From Rhodanobacter fulvus Jip2 (lineage in GTDB: Bacteria > Pseudomonadota > Gammaproteobacteria > Xanthomonadales > Rhodanobacteraceae), in NCBI RefSeq assembly GCF_000264315.1, contig NZ_AJXU01000028.1, positions 124,001 through 188,000 on the forward strand: a stretch of 64,000 nt of DNA, written 5' to 3'. Both the position numbers and the translations under genes were made by a program. Shown piece after piece: positions 16,929 to 27,066 of this stretch (position 1 is the first letter of the stretch; each line of letters starts with the position of its first letter). The notes under the pieces were generated by a model. That model saw only the letters and a list, made by a program, of their open reading frames with translations, searched no databases and had not been told where the DNA came from.

Positions 16929-17711
16929 ATGACCATGCAGGATCTGCCGCACATTGCGGCCGATGTTTTGGATATCCCGACCTTGGCCAAACTGACACCG
17001 CCAGCGGACTCCAGTCACCCGCCGCGCATCCTGATCCTGTACGGCTCCCTGCGCCCCCAATCGTTTAGTCGCAAGCTGGCATTGGAAGCCGAGCGCATCT
17101 TGCGGCAGTTCGGCGCGGAAACGCGGGTGTTCGATCCGCATGAGTTACCCATTCTGGACAGCGTGCCCAACACGCATCCCAAGGTGCAGGAGCTGCGCGC
17201 GCTATCCTTGTGGTCAGAGGGCCAGGTCTGGGTCAGCCCGGAACGCCACGGGTCGTTGACCGGAGTGTTCAAGAACCAGATTGATTGGCTGCCGCTGGAA
17301 GATGGCAGCGTGCGGCCGACACAAGGGCGCACCCTGGCGGTCATGCAAGTCAGCGGTGGTTCGCAATCGTTCAACGTCGTCAATGCACTGCGCGTACTCG
17401 GTCGCTGGATGCGCATGGTGGTTATCCCCAACCAATCCTCGGTTGCCAAGGCGTGGCAGGAGTTCGACGACCACGGTCGGATGAAGCCTTCCCCGTTCTA
17501 CGACCGGGTTGTGGACGTGATGGAGGAACTGTTCAAGTTCACCCTGATGGTGCGCGATCGTAGTGATTACCTGGTCGACCGTTACAGCGAGCGCAAAGGT
17601 GCCGCTGAGGCGCAAGCCTTGTCAGTAGCGGCAGGCGTGACCGAAGTGGCTGCGCCTCCGGTTGTAGTGGAGTCGGTCAAGACCAGCTGCTGCGCCAGTG
17701 GAGCCTGCTGA
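16929..17711 (+). CDS. arsH: ArsH, NADPH-FMN organoarsenical oxidoreductase
   Basis: Flavodoxin-like ArsH, which oxidises trivalent organoarsenicals to less toxic pentavalent forms. 260 aa from ATG 16929 (AGGA 9 nt upstream). FMN-binding signatures are [15 protein letters not shown] (about 38-52) and [18 protein letters not shown] (about 102-119). The C terminus ends with a cysteine cluster (CCASGAC) that could bind As(III); this is inference. It heads the rightward operon and overlaps arsC by one base (TGATG). Confidence 0.93.
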   Translation: MTMQDLPHIAADVLDIPTLAKLTPPADSSHPPRILILYGSLRPQSFSRKLALEAERILRQFGAETRVFDPHELPILDSVPNTHPKVQELRALSLWSEGQVWVSPERHGSLTGVFKNQIDWLPLEDGSVRPTQGRTLAVMQVSGGSQSFNVVNALRVLGRWMRMVVIPNQSSVAKAWQEFDDHGRMKPSPFYDRVVDVMEELFKFTLMVRDRSDYLVDRYSERKGAAEAQALSVAAGVTEVAAPPVVVESVKTSCCASGAC

Positions 17712-18136
17712 TGATGAGTACGGTGACACCAATGACCGCAACGATCTATCACAACCCGGATTGCGGCACTTCGCGCAATACGCTGGCCCTGATCCGCCAT
17801 GCCGGTATCGAGCCTACAGTGATCGAATATCTCACAACACCACCGAGTCGCGAACAATTGATTAGGCTCATCGATGAAGCCATGCTCAAACCACGCGAAG
17901 CCTTGCGTGAGAAAGGAACTCCTTTCGTCGATCTGGGGCTGGGCGAGGCCGGCATCACCGATGACATCATCATTGATGCCATGCTGAAGTATCCCATCCT
18001 GATCAATCGTCCCTTTGTAGTCACACCATGTGGTACACGGCTTTGCCGTCCCTCGGAAATCGTGCTCGACATCCTTCCTGCGATCATCCAGCCGTTCACC
18101 AAGGAAGATGGTCAAGTTGTCTTGGGCCATCTGTAG
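17711..18136 (+). CDS. arsC: Arsenate reductase, thioredoxin fold, glutaredoxin-dependent type
   Basis: ArsC of the R773/YffB family, 141 aa from ATG 17711. The active site HNPDCGTSRNT carries the catalytic cysteine at 18, and the downstream TRLCRPSE arginines that bind arsenate are present. It is unrelated in fold to the two LMW-phosphatase ArsC proteins of the leftward operon, so the cluster can draw on both glutaredoxin and thioredoxin. It starts inside the arsH stop codon. Confidence 0.92.
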   Translation: MMSTVTPMTATIYHNPDCGTSRNTLALIRHAGIEPTVIEYLTTPPSREQLIRLIDEAMLKPREALREKGTPFVDLGLGEAGITDDIIIDAMLKYPILINRPFVVTPCGTRLCRPSEIVLDILPAIIQPFTKEDGQVVLGHL

Positions 18137-18433
18137 CGAGAACCCCCTCGATCATCACGGATGCTGATCCGCGTTGGTACTGCCGGCATCGTCACGGTCG
18201 TGTGCTGAGCATTTTTTTGCGCAGTTCGTCAAGCCGTTCAGGACTAAGTCGCTCTGAATTTGGCCTTTCGGCATCAGCCCGCATAGGTCGGATAGCAGAT
18301 TCGCATCGGTGTCGATCTTTCCTCCGATGGCCCGCACCAACCTGGACAGTCGGCCGGAATTTCAACTCCCGTACACACGCGGGAGCAGACGCTCGCACCG
18401 TTGCGTCTGGCAACTCATCGTTGGGACAGCCAT
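18137..18433. other. Intergenic region between ars and cop loci, no gene supported
   Basis: Several overlapping short frames exist but none has a recognisable domain or ribosome site. The region should contain the promoter of the copper cluster. No CueR-, CopR- or CusR-type box could be recognised with confidence. Confidence 0.45.
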
Positions 18434-18763
18434 ATGGAACCTCTACGCAAAGCACTACTTTCGTCGTTTAGTTCTCTGACGCTCGCTTTGGCCGTCAGTG
18501 GCTTCGCCGTGGCCCAAGACAGCACGCCCACGAGCGGCATGGACAAAATGGGTGCCATGCACTCCGACATGAAGGGTATGCACGACAACATGATGGGCAT
18601 GCACAAGATGCCGGCGACCGTAACTGCCGCGAATGCCAGTACCGGGGTTGTCGATGTGACCACCGAGGGTATGGCCCTGAAAGTGCACTTCCCGCCTTCT
18701 GCAGCGGCCAGCTTGAAAGCTGGCGACAAGATCACGCTGCATATGGGCTTCAGCAAGCCGTGA
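18434..18763 (+). CDS. Small periplasmic Met/His-rich putative copper-binding protein
   Basis: 109 aa from ATG 18434. A Sec signal peptide occupies about 1-28 (LALAVSGFAVAQ-D). A short Met/His-rich stretch follows (GMDKMGAMHSDMKGMHDNMMGMHKM, here cited only as positions about 34-60), then a small beta domain ending KAGDKITLHMGF. The layout resembles CusF-like chaperones but lacks the Trp that CusF uses, so it is called only copper-binding-like. It is the first gene of the copper cluster, 58 bp before copL. Confidence 0.65.
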   Translation: MEPLRKALLSSFSSLTLALAVSGFAVAQDSTPTSGMDKMGAMHSDMKGMHDNMMGMHKMPATVTAANASTGVVDVTTEGMALKVHFPPSAAASLKAGDKITLHMGFSKP

Positions 18764-18821
18764 GTCATCTGAACCCGCCTCCAGAGTTGAGGGTGTCAAG
18801 ACGTACGGGTAAGCTCGCCCC

Positions 18822-19226
18822 ATGACCTTTTCGCTACGCCCGTTCGCTCGTTCACGCCGCCTTCGGGCGATGGGCGTGCTGGCATGGCTGATGCTGGTCA
18901 TCAACTCATTGGCCGCTGCACCGATGGGCATGGCGGAGGTACCTCACTCCCATCCCATGCACGCAACGGTCGCGGCGGCCAGTGAACACTGTCATCACCA
19001 ACTCGCTGTGCAGGGATCCCGATCCTTTTGCGACGATCAGCCCGGTTGCTGCGGTGGCATGGCGGGTCATGCATGTACTTGTGCCGCGATGTGCAGTACG
19101 ACGCTGCCACCCGCGACGGCTGTCGTCGTGCCCTCAGCCGCTATGATTGCCAGCTACACCATGCCGCTGCCCAGCAGCGCGCCCTCGTTGAATACCGCCC
19201 CTCCATTGCGACCACCGGCGGTCTGA
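18822..19226 (+). CDS. copL: CopL-family copper-responsive small exported protein
   Basis: 134 aa with an N-terminal hydrophobic export segment (about 16-38). A central Cys/His-rich part (HCHH, CDDQPGCC, HACTCAAMC) and a C-terminal LRPP motif follow. It sits 112 bp upstream of copA. This matches CopL of Xanthomonas copLAB loci, which is required for copper-inducible expression of copAB by a mechanism not fully understood. No other regulator is present nearby. Two similarly built proteins precede the cus and czc operons. Confidence 0.8.
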   Translation: MTFSLRPFARSRRLRAMGVLAWLMLVINSLAAAPMGMAEVPHSHPMHATVAAASEHCHHQLAVQGSRSFCDDQPGCCGGMAGHACTCAAMCSTTLPPATAVVVPSAAMIASYTMPLPSSAPSLNTAPPLRPPAV

Positions 19227-19338
19227 CTCTCCCTCGTTTTCGATGAGCTTTGCTTGAGACGGTCGCGCGACGACCGTCGTAGCAATTGGGCTGTGATCGG
19301 TATCGGTACGCGCGATACCGGCCGTCTTGGAGAGACCC

Positions 19339-21120
19339 ATGAATTCGTTTTTTCCACCCCCTGCGGATCTGTCGCGGCGTCGTTTCGTCCAAGGCCTCGC
19401 CCTCGGTGGCACCGTGGCCGGTTTGGGGCTGTTGCGCCCCGGCCATGCTTGGGCACAGGCGGCACACACGGGCCAGCCGCCCCTTCTCAGTGGCACCGAT
19501 TTCGCCCTGGAAATCGGCGAGACGCCCGTGAACTACACCGGTGCGCCACGCATCGCTACCACCGTCAACAACAGCTTGCCCGGCCCGATCCTGCGCTGGA
19601 AGGAAGGCACCAGCGTGACCTTGCGCGTGAGCAATCGCCTGCGTGTGCCAACCTCGATCCACTGGCACGGCATCCTGCTGCCGTTCCAGATGGATGGCGT
19701 GCCAGGCATCAGTTTCGACGGCATCGCGCCGGGCGAGACCTTCGTCTACCGCTTCGAAGTTCGGCAGTCCGGGACTTACTGGTATCACTCGCACTCGCGC
19801 TTCCAAGAGCAGACCGGCGTGTTCGGACCGCTGGTGATCGAGCCGGCTGGCCGCGAGCGCTACCCCACCGAGCGCGACTACGTGGTGATGCTCAACGACT
19901 GGACCGACGAAGATCCCGAGCACATCTTCGCCAAGCTCAAGAAGATGAGCGACTACTTCAACTTCGCCCAACCCACCGTACCGGACTTCTTCCGCGACGT
20001 GCGCGAGAAGGGACTTAGCCAGGCGCTGGCCATGCGCAAGATGTGGAACGAGATGCGCATGAACCCGACTGACCTCGGCGACGTTTCCGGCTATACCTAC
20101 ACCTACCTGATGAATGGCGCGGCGCCCGCCGGCAACTGGACCGGCCTGTTCAAGCCCGGCGAAAAGATACGTCTGCGCTTCATCAACGGGTCGGCCTCGA
20201 CCCTGTTCGACGTGCGCATCCCAGGCTTGAAGATGACCGTGATCTCCGCCGACGGCCAGGACATCGCGCCGGTACCGGTGGACGAGTTCCGCATCTCAGT
20301 GGCCGAGACCTACGACGTGATCGTGGAACCGCAGGACGATCGCGCCTACACCGTATTCGCCCAGTCGATCGATCGCACCGGTTATGCCCGCGGCACGCTG
20401 GCGCCACGTCCGGGCATGGAGGCGGACGTGCCGGTGATGGATCCGCGCGTGTGGCTGAGCATGCAGGACATGATGGGCGCGATGCCAATGGGCGACATGG
20501 GGCACGGCGGCAAACAGGGCGGCATGGACATGCCGGGCATGGGCGACAAGCAGGGCATGCACATGGGCACCATGAGCAACCTCACGCCCGCCGGCATGCC
20601 GAAGGTTCGCCATGCGCGCACCGAATACGGCCCGGGCGTGGACATGCACGTCGACATGCCACGCACCAATCTCGATGATCCGGGTATCGGGCTGCGCGAC
20701 AACGGCCGGCGCGTGTTGACCTATGCCGATCTGCGCTCGCTCGACGGGCCGATCGACCCACGCGAGCCCGAGCGCGAGATCGAACTGCACCTTACCGGCA
20801 ACATGGAGCGCTTCATGTGGTCGTTCGATGGGCAGAAATTCTCCGAGGCCAAGCCGGTGCATTTCAATTTCGGCGAGCGCCTGCGCATCGTGCTGGTCAA
20901 CGACACGATGATGAACCACCCGATCCACCTGCACGGCATGTTCAGCGAGCTGGAGGATCCCAGCGGGCAGTTCATTGCACGCAAACACACCATCAACGTG
21001 CAGCCGGCGCAGCGGGTCACCTATCGCGTCAACGCGGACGCCCCGGGGCGGTGGGCCTACCACTGCCATCTGCTGTACCACATGGAGGCGGGCATGTTCC
21101 GCGAGGTGGTGGTGTCATGA
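19339..21120 (+). CDS. copA: CopA, periplasmic multicopper oxidase for copper resistance
   Basis: Oxidises and/or sequesters Cu(I) in the periplasm. 593 aa from ATG 19339; a TTG at 19327 is in frame, but GGAGAG lies just before the ATG. A Tat signal (SRRRFVQGL, about 12-20) leads. All copper-ligand motifs are present: HWHG, WYHSHS, HPIHLHG and the HCH-x3-H of YHCHLLYH. A Met-rich insert at about 375-415 (MGDMGHGGK, GMDMPGM) is typical of the PcoA/CopA branch. It overlaps copB by 4 bp. Confidence 0.93.
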   Translation: MNSFFPPPADLSRRRFVQGLALGGTVAGLGLLRPGHAWAQAAHTGQPPLLSGTDFALEIGETPVNYTGAPRIATTVNNSLPGPILRWKEGTSVTLRVSNRLRVPTSIHWHGILLPFQMDGVPGISFDGIAPGETFVYRFEVRQSGTYWYHSHSRFQEQTGVFGPLVIEPAGRERYPTERDYVVMLNDWTDEDPEHIFAKLKKMSDYFNFAQPTVPDFFRDVREKGLSQALAMRKMWNEMRMNPTDLGDVSGYTYTYLMNGAAPAGNWTGLFKPGEKIRLRFINGSASTLFDVRIPGLKMTVISADGQDIAPVPVDEFRISVAETYDVIVEPQDDRAYTVFAQSIDRTGYARGTLAPRPGMEADVPVMDPRVWLSMQDMMGAMPMGDMGHGGKQGGMDMPGMGDKQGMHMGTMSNLTPAGMPKVRHARTEYGPGVDMHVDMPRTNLDDPGIGLRDNGRRVLTYADLRSLDGPIDPREPEREIELHLTGNMERFMWSFDGQKFSEAKPVHFNFGERLRIVLVNDTMMNHPIHLHGMFSELEDPSGQFIARKHTINVQPAQRVTYRVNADAPGRWAYHCHLLYHMEAGMFREVVVS

Positions 21121-22388
21121 CGATGAACCATTGCATCACGCTCCGCCGTACACATCGGTCGGTGTTGCTGGCCGCACTCTTGCTGGCGCTGCCACTGGCG
21201 GTCGCCGCGCAGAGCGCGCCGGCTTCCAGCAGCACATCGTCGATGGATATGCGCTCCATGCCCGGCATGGTCATGCCGGCTTCTGCGCACAGCGCGTCGA
21301 AGCCGGCGACGAAAACGCCCGCCAAAAAGGCCAGGACGAAACCCGTTCCAGTCCCGATGGCGCCCGCAATCCACGACATGCACAGCATAAAAGGGATGGA
21401 CCACAGCAGCATGCCCGGCATGGATCACGACGCGATGTCTGGCATGCCGATGCCCGCCAAGCCAGCCGCATCGGCAGCGCCCGCCGGCGACATGTCAGGA
21501 ATGGATCATTCGTCGATGCCCAGCATGAGTCCGCAGCCGATGAAAGAGACGGAGCACCCAGGCATGTCCGGCATGGATCATGGCTCGATGCAGGGTATGG
21601 ATCACGGCTCCGCACAAGGTATGGATGATGGCTCAATGTCGGGCATGACGATGGGTCCCATGCAAGGCGGCAGCCCGCCGCCCGACGCCCGCGATCCGGA
21701 TTACTCCGCAGGCGTCGGCTATGGCCCGGCAGGAGGTATCCACGAGGCGATGGACGACAACGCCCCCCACACCATGCTGCTGATTGATCAACTTGAAGCC
21801 TTCCACGGCAAGGACGGCAACGGCCAGCAGTGGGACATCGAGGGCTGGTACGGCAACGACTACAACAAGTTGTGGTTGCGCACTGAAGGCGAACGCAGCG
21901 GGGGCAAGCTGGAAGACGGCGCTATCGAGGCATTCTGGAGTCATACCATCGCCACGTTCTGGAACACTCAGCTCGGCGTGCGGACCGATGCCGGCGAAGG
22001 CCCCAACCGGCAATGGGCGGCCTTCGGCATCCAGGGGTTGGCCCCGTACTGGTTTGAGCTGGAGGCCACCGGCTACGTCGGCCCCGCCGGCCGCACCGCC
22101 GCCCGCTTCCGTGCCGAGTACGAGCTGTTCCTCACGCAGCGGCTGATCCTGCAACCGGAATTCGAAGCCAACGCCTATGGCAAGGACGACCCTGCTCGCC
22201 GCATGGGCAGCGGGCTGTCCGACGCCTCGCTCGGTCTGCGGCTTCGCTACGAGTTCCACCGGCAGTTCGCGCCCTATCTCGGCGTGGTCTGGTCGCGTCG
22301 TTTCGGCGGCACGGCCGACTTCGCCCGCCAGGATGGGCAAGGCCTGTTTGACCGGCAGTGGGTTGCCGGCATCCGCATCTGGTTCTGA
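21117..22388 (+). CDS. copB: CopB, outer-membrane copper resistance protein
   Basis: 423 aa. A Sec signal (about 10-32) is followed by a roughly 170-residue Met/His-rich copper-binding region with repeats of the type MDHSSMPGM and MSGMDHGSM. The PcoB/CopB beta-barrel domain occupies about 205-423 (NKLWLRTEGER, LGLRLRYEFHRQFAPYLG, ending in VAGIRIWF). ATGA overlap with copA indicates co-translation. The repeat region is internally repetitive at DNA level (21,400-21,660). Confidence 0.92.
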   Translation: MTMNHCITLRRTHRSVLLAALLLALPLAVAAQSAPASSSTSSMDMRSMPGMVMPASAHSASKPATKTPAKKARTKPVPVPMAPAIHDMHSIKGMDHSSMPGMDHDAMSGMPMPAKPAASAAPAGDMSGMDHSSMPSMSPQPMKETEHPGMSGMDHGSMQGMDHGSAQGMDDGSMSGMTMGPMQGGSPPPDARDPDYSAGVGYGPAGGIHEAMDDNAPHTMLLIDQLEAFHGKDGNGQQWDIEGWYGNDYNKLWLRTEGERSGGKLEDGAIEAFWSHTIATFWNTQLGVRTDAGEGPNRQWAAFGIQGLAPYWFELEATGYVGPAGRTAARFRAEYELFLTQRLILQPEFEANAYGKDDPARRMGSGLSDASLGLRLRYEFHRQFAPYLGVVWSRRFGGTADFARQDGQGLFDRQWVAGIRIWF

Positions 22389-22401
22389 CGAGGGGAAAAC
22401 C

Positions 22402-23526
22402 ATGAAACAGCACGTCAAGCATTACGGCATCGCCGTCGTCGCGCTACTCGCCATCGTCATCGCCGGCGGCGCGGTCTTCGTCTACTCGGGCATCTACAAC
22501 ATCGGTGCGGATGATCACCACACCAAGCCGGTCTTCTCGGTCATGCAGACGCTGCGTGAGCGTTCGATTCATGCGCGGTCGGAACACATCAACGTACCAA
22601 ACCTGGAAGACCCGCAGCTCATCCTGAAGGGTGCCGGCCAGTACGCGGCCATGTGCACCCAGTGCCATCTCAAGCCCGGCATGAAGGACTCGGAACTTCG
22701 TCCCGGGTTATACCCGCAGCCGCCGAACCTGTCTCAGGTAAAGGTCGATCCCAAGGACGCGTTCTGGGTCATCAAACACGGCATCAAAATGAGCGCAATG
22801 CCGGCGTGGGGGGCCAGCCACGACGACGCCACGATCTGGAGCATGGTCGCTTTCCTTCAGAAGCTTCCGAGCATGACGCCGGCGCAATACAAGGACATGG
22901 TGGCCAAGGCTCCGCCGGACGAGGACATGGATATGGGCGACGAGGGTGGTCACAGTCACAGCCACGGCGGATCCAGTGACAAAGACGCTCACGGTGCTGT
23001 CGACATGCAGGGCATGCAGATGCCTGACCAGCCGGAAACCGGGCACAGTCACGATGCGGCCGCTACGGACGGCCACGACCATGAACACGTCAAGGCGGCG
23101 CCCGCGCCTGAAGCGCCATTGTCGATGGAAGGCATGAAAGTCAGGGCAGTACCTGCCGCTGAGGCCGTGGCTCAGGCCTTTCACGCGGCCCTGCAGCGTG
23201 GTGACCGCGCGGCGGTGCTCGCCCTGCTGGCACCAGACGCCCGCATCAGCGAAGGCGGCCATACGCAGTCGCGTGATGAATACGCGAGCGAACACCTGGA
23301 TGAAGACATTGCCTTCCTGAAGGCCGCGCGGATGACACCCGTCTCACTGGGCTCGATGCCGATGGGCGATACCGCGATGGTCGGCAGCGAAAGCACCCTG
23401 CAAGCCACGAGCAAGGGCAAGCCGGCCACGCTGCGCAGTCGCGAGTTGCTCAACCTCAAAAAAGACGGCGGCACCTGGAAGATCGTATCCGTCCAGTGGC
23501 AAACCCTGCCCATGCCAGAACGATGA
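22402..23526 (+). CDS. Cytochrome c fused to a metal-rich linker and an NTF2-like domain
   Basis: 374 aa from ATG 22402 (AGGGGAAAA upstream). Residues about 9-32 form one membrane anchor. A class I cytochrome c domain follows (CTQCH at about 89-93, distal-type MSAMPAWG near 131-138). A His/Met/Asp-rich linker spans about 172-245 (HSHSHGG, MQGMQMP). A C-terminal SnoaL/NTF2-like domain occupies about 255-374 (AEAVAQAFHAALQRGDRAAVLALLAPDA). The combination suggests a copper-linked periplasmic redox protein, but no characterised homologue comes to mind. It lies in the cop operon, 13 bp after copB. Confidence 0.8.
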   Translation: MKQHVKHYGIAVVALLAIVIAGGAVFVYSGIYNIGADDHHTKPVFSVMQTLRERSIHARSEHINVPNLEDPQLILKGAGQYAAMCTQCHLKPGMKDSELRPGLYPQPPNLSQVKVDPKDAFWVIKHGIKMSAMPAWGASHDDATIWSMVAFLQKLPSMTPAQYKDMVAKAPPDEDMDMGDEGGHSHSHGGSSDKDAHGAVDMQGMQMPDQPETGHSHDAAATDGHDHEHVKAAPAPEAPLSMEGMKVRAVPAAEAVAQAFHAALQRGDRAAVLALLAPDARISEGGHTQSRDEYASEHLDEDIAFLKAARMTPVSLGSMPMGDTAMVGSESTLQATSKGKPATLRSRELLNLKKDGGTWKIVSVQWQTLPMPER

Positions 23527-23540
23527 TCGGGAGAATGATG

Positions 23541-23993
23541 ATGAAACGATGGCTTTCCCGCGTGGGCATCAGCCTGCTGTTTGCCGCACTGTTTGCACCG
23601 GTGGCGATAGCGGCGAACGCGTTAGACGTCCACAGCGATCCGTCCTGCGGCTGTTGTGGCGCGTGGGTCAACTACATGCGCGCACAAGGCTACACGGTCA
23701 CCGTTCACCAGGATCAGCCGATGGCGACGGTAAAGGCGCGCCTCGGCGTGCCGCCTGACGCCATGTCGTGCCACACCGCGGTGATTGAAGGCTACGTGAT
23801 CGAGGGGCATGTGCCGGTAGAGGACATCCGCCGCCTGCTCGCCGAGCGCCCAAACGCGCGCGGCTTGGCCGCGCCCGGCATGCCGATAGGTTCTCCCGGC
23901 ATGGAATTCGGCGCGCCCGAGCGTTATGACGTGGTGCTGATCAACCAAGACGGAGCGTCGCGGGTATTCACCCCTCATGGACCCGGGGCGTGA
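23541..23993 (+). CDS. Periplasmic DUF411 metal-binding protein
   Basis: 150 aa; three consecutive ATGs (23535, 23538, 23541) follow GGGAG, and the last has the best spacing. A signal peptide occupies about 1-24. The DUF411 signature DPSCGCCGAW follows, then SCHTAVIEGYVIEGHVP, a fold related to thioredoxin-like metal-binding proteins often found in copper resistance clusters. Probably a periplasmic copper-binding or redox protein acting with the cytochrome and CopA/B. Confidence 0.85.
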   Translation: MKRWLSRVGISLLFAALFAPVAIAANALDVHSDPSCGCCGAWVNYMRAQGYTVTVHQDQPMATVKARLGVPPDAMSCHTAVIEGYVIEGHVPVEDIRRLLAERPNARGLAAPGMPIGSPGMEFGAPERYDVVLINQDGASRVFTPHGPGA

Positions 23994-24101
23994 TCGGTGA
24001 CGCCATCCATCGGTTAGCCAGGTAGCGGGACCGAATAGGCGCGCTCACGGAAGCGCCTGGGGGAAATATCCGTTCATGCGATACCTCTGAGGAGTTTCAT
24101 C

Positions 24102-24431
24102 ATGAGCCATCACCTGACTGAAGCTGTCAAAGCCTGCATCACCGCGTGCGACGAATGCGCCACCGAATGCGGCAACTGTTTTACGCACATGGTCGGCAAG
24201 GAAAGCTCGAACGATTGTCCGGCCTGTTGCATCGAGTGCGCGGCCATGTGTCGGATGTGCGCGGATGCCATGGCGCGCAATAGCCCGTTCCAGAAGGAAA
24301 TCTGTGCACTGTGCGCGAAGATTTGCGACTGGTGTGCCGAGCAGTGCGACGCGCACGACATGGACCATTGCAAGCGGTGCGCTGAGGCGTGTCGTCGATG
24401 TGCCGAGGCATGCCGCTCCATGGGCGGTTGA
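24102..24431 (+). CDS. Cysteine-rich four-helix-bundle copper storage protein (Csp3-like)
   Basis: 109 aa with 21 cysteines, mostly spaced CxxxC or CxxC along amphipathic helices ([35 protein letters not shown]). This is the pattern of Csp proteins, which bind many Cu(I) ions inside a four-helix bundle. There is no signal peptide, so it belongs to the cytosolic Csp3 type. The gene lies between the DUF411 gene and the Cu-exporting ATPase, so it likely buffers cytosolic Cu(I). Confidence 0.92.
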   Translation: MSHHLTEAVKACITACDECATECGNCFTHMVGKESSNDCPACCIECAAMCRMCADAMARNSPFQKEICALCAKICDWCAEQCDAHDMDHCKRCAEACRRCAEACRSMGG

Positions 24432-24600
24432 TCGACCGTGGCCCGTCTGCTCGCAGGCAGGCGGGCCACCCCGTCCTTTGCCATGGTCGTGTGATGGCTG
24501 GAGTGCCAGCGCCGCACTAGGCAGCATACGTGCCACCTCGCCGCGTGCACGTGATTGCACATCGAACGAAGTCAATCCATTGCCAGTCATGGGAGGCTAC

Positions 24601-26949
24601 ATGAACACTCGCCATCACCACACGGGCGCCAACAAACACGGACACGGCGCCCATCCCGGCTCGGCGACAACCGTGCTTGATCCGGTCTGCGGCATGCCAG
24701 TCGACCCCGATCAAACGGCTTACCACGCCGAGCATCAAGGAGTGACACGCCACTTTTGTTCGGCGCGCTGCCGGGAGCGCTTCGTGGCTGATCCGGCCAA
24801 ATATCTGTCCGGGCAGCCCGATGGCGCCTCCGCGCAGGCACCGGCGGGAACGATGTACATCTGCCCCATGCATCCGCAAGTACGCCAGGACGGCCCCGGC
24901 ATCTGCCCCATCTGCGGCATGGCGCTGGAGCCGGAAATGCCGGGGCTGGACGACGAGGACCATCCCGAATTGCGTGATTTCAGCCGTCGCTTCTGGTGGA
25001 CCTTGCCGGCGACGCTGGTGGTGCTCGTGCTGGCGATGTTCGGCCATTACTTACCTCGGTTGCCGGTGAACACCCGAACCTGGATCGAACTGGTACTGAC
25101 CATGCCAGTCGTGTTGTGGGCAGGCTGGCCGTTCTTCGTTCGCTGCGTGCAGTCGGTCCGCAACCTGAGCCCCAACATGTGGACCCTGATCGGCATCGGC
25201 GTTGGCGCGGCATTCGGCTACAGCATCGTCGCCACCATCGCACCAGACCTGTTCCCGGAGTCGTTTCACGAACATGGCCGCGCGGGTGTCTATTTCGAAG
25301 CCGCCGCAGTAATCGTCTCGCTGACCCTGCTCGGCCAGCTGCTCGAACTGCGTGCCCGCTCGAAGACCTCGACTGCCCTGAAAGCCCTGCTGGGGCTGGC
25401 GCCAAAGACCGCGCGCCGCCAGCGCGACGATGGCAGCGAGGAGGATGTCGAACTCGGCCACGTCCACGTCGGCGATCGCCTGCGGGTGCGCCCCGGCGAA
25501 AAGGTGCCGGTGGACGGCGAAGTGATCGAGGGACGCTCTCATGTCGACGAGTCGATGCTGACCGGGGAACCCGTCCCGGTCGAGAAGTCCCTCGGCTCCA
25601 GCGTAATCGGCGCGACCCTCAACGGCACTGGCAGCCTGGTGATCCGGGCGGAGAAAGTCGGTTCGGCGACGGTGCTGTCGCAAATCGTGCAACTGGTCGC
25701 CCAGGCGCAACGCTCACGCGCACCGATGCAGCGCATGGCTGACAAGGTGGCTTTCTGGTTCGTGCTGGCGGTCCTGGCGATTGCCGTTGCCACCTTTGTC
25801 GTGTGGGGGCTGTTTGGACCGGAACCGTCGTGGACGTTCGCGGTGCTCAACGCGATCTCGGTCTTGATCATCGCCTGTCCCTGCGCGCTGGGGCTGGCCA
25901 CGCCGATGTCGATCATGGTGGCGACCGGCCGTGCCGCCGGGGAAGGCGTGTTGTTCCGCGATGCCGAAGCGATCGAGAACCTGCGCAAGATCGACACCCT
26001 GATCGTGGACAAGACCGGAACCCTGACCGAGGGACGTCCGGCATTCCATACCGCATTCGCGGCCAAAGGGTTCACTGAGCAGGAGGTGCTGCGCCTGGCG
26101 GCCAGCCTCGACCAGGGCAGCGAGCACCCGCTGGCCGACGCGATCGTCGCGGAAGCCCGCCATCGTGGCCTGGCACTGGAGACGCCGGAGAGCTTCGAGT
26201 CGTCCACCGGCATCGGGGTGCGCGGCAAGGTGGGAGGCGCCACGCTGGCGATCGGCAACACCGCGCTGATGCACGAGGTCGGAGTCGATGCCACCGTTCT
26301 TTCCGTTCCGGCCGAGGAGCTGCGCCGAGCCGGTGCCAGCGTGATGTATTTGGCGGTCGATGGTGTCTTGGCTGGCCTGCTCGCGGTCGCCGACCCGATC
26401 AAGGCGACCACCGCTGATGCCATTGCATCGCTGCACGATGCAGGCCTGAAAATCGTGATGGCCACCGGCGACGGCGCCACCACGGCCAATGCGGTTGCAC
26501 GCACCTTGGGCATCGACGAAGTCCATGGCGAGGTTCGCCCAAAGGACAAGATCGACCTCGTGCAGCAGCTGCAAGCCAAGGGGCATCTGGTCGCGATGGC
26601 GGGCGACGGGATCAACGACGCACCCGCGCTTGCCGGCGCCGATGTCGGCATCGCGATGGGCACCGGTACCGATGTGGCGATGTCGAGCGCGCAGGTTACG
26701 CTGGTGAAAGGCGATTTGCGTGGCATCGTGCGGGCACGGTCGATTTCCAACGACACCGTCGCCAACATGAAGCAGAACCTGGGCTTCGCATTTCTCTACA
26801 ACGCATTGGGTGTGCCGGTCGCGGCCGGCGTGCTCTACCCCCTGACTGGCCTGCTGCTCAGCCCCATGATCGCCGCTTTGGCGATGAGTTTGAGCTCCGT
26901 ATCGGTGGTTGCCAACGCATTGCGGCTGGGCCGAAAGCGGCATGGCTGA
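24601..26949 (+). CDS. copA: Cu(I)-exporting P1B-type ATPase
   Basis: 782 aa from ATG 24601, preceded by GGGAGG. The His-rich N terminus ([14 protein letters not shown]) is followed by a YHS/TRASH-like domain (DPVCGMPVD...HFCSARC, about 22-60). A heavy-metal-binding finger (YICPMHPQ...[11 protein letters not shown], about 85-115), eight membrane segments and the CPC motif (ACPCALG, about 424) come next. DKTGT is at about 470, with the HP dipeptide in SEHPLAD and [10 protein letters not shown]. These identify a P1B-1 copper exporter. It replaces classical N-terminal CxxC domains with the TRASH-type metal domain. Confidence 0.95.
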   Translation: MNTRHHHTGANKHGHGAHPGSATTVLDPVCGMPVDPDQTAYHAEHQGVTRHFCSARCRERFVADPAKYLSGQPDGASAQAPAGTMYICPMHPQVRQDGPGICPICGMALEPEMPGLDDEDHPELRDFSRRFWWTLPATLVVLVLAMFGHYLPRLPVNTRTWIELVLTMPVVLWAGWPFFVRCVQSVRNLSPNMWTLIGIGVGAAFGYSIVATIAPDLFPESFHEHGRAGVYFEAAAVIVSLTLLGQLLELRARSKTSTALKALLGLAPKTARRQRDDGSEEDVELGHVHVGDRLRVRPGEKVPVDGEVIEGRSHVDESMLTGEPVPVEKSLGSSVIGATLNGTGSLVIRAEKVGSATVLSQIVQLVAQAQRSRAPMQRMADKVAFWFVLAVLAIAVATFVVWGLFGPEPSWTFAVLNAISVLIIACPCALGLATPMSIMVATGRAAGEGVLFRDAEAIENLRKIDTLIVDKTGTLTEGRPAFHTAFAAKGFTEQEVLRLAASLDQGSEHPLADAIVAEARHRGLALETPESFESSTGIGVRGKVGGATLAIGNTALMHEVGVDATVLSVPAEELRRAGASVMYLAVDGVLAGLLAVADPIKATTADAIASLHDAGLKIVMATGDGATTANAVARTLGIDEVHGEVRPKDKIDLVQQLQAKGHLVAMAGDGINDAPALAGADVGIAMGTGTDVAMSSAQVTLVKGDLRGIVRARSISNDTVANMKQNLGFAFLYNALGVPVAAGVLYPLTGLLLSPMIAALAMSLSSVSVVANALRLGRKRHG

Positions 26950-27066
26950 AATGACCAACGCCGGCGAGCGGAGCGGACGCGGCGCAACGCCTTCGCCGGC
27001 CGACGGACAATCCGTAGTTGATGCAAGTCAAGCAAGCCTTGATATTTCCGAGATAAAGTGGTGTCC

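Noticed and set aside
18155-18455. Short leftward frames between arsC and the copper cluster
   Set aside because: Two overlapping frames, no ribosome site, no recognisable domain; treated as chance frames in GC-rich DNA.
21400-21660. DNA tandem repeats in the copper region as a separate repeat element
   Set aside because: They encode the Met/His-rich repeats of CopB and are explained by the coding sequence.
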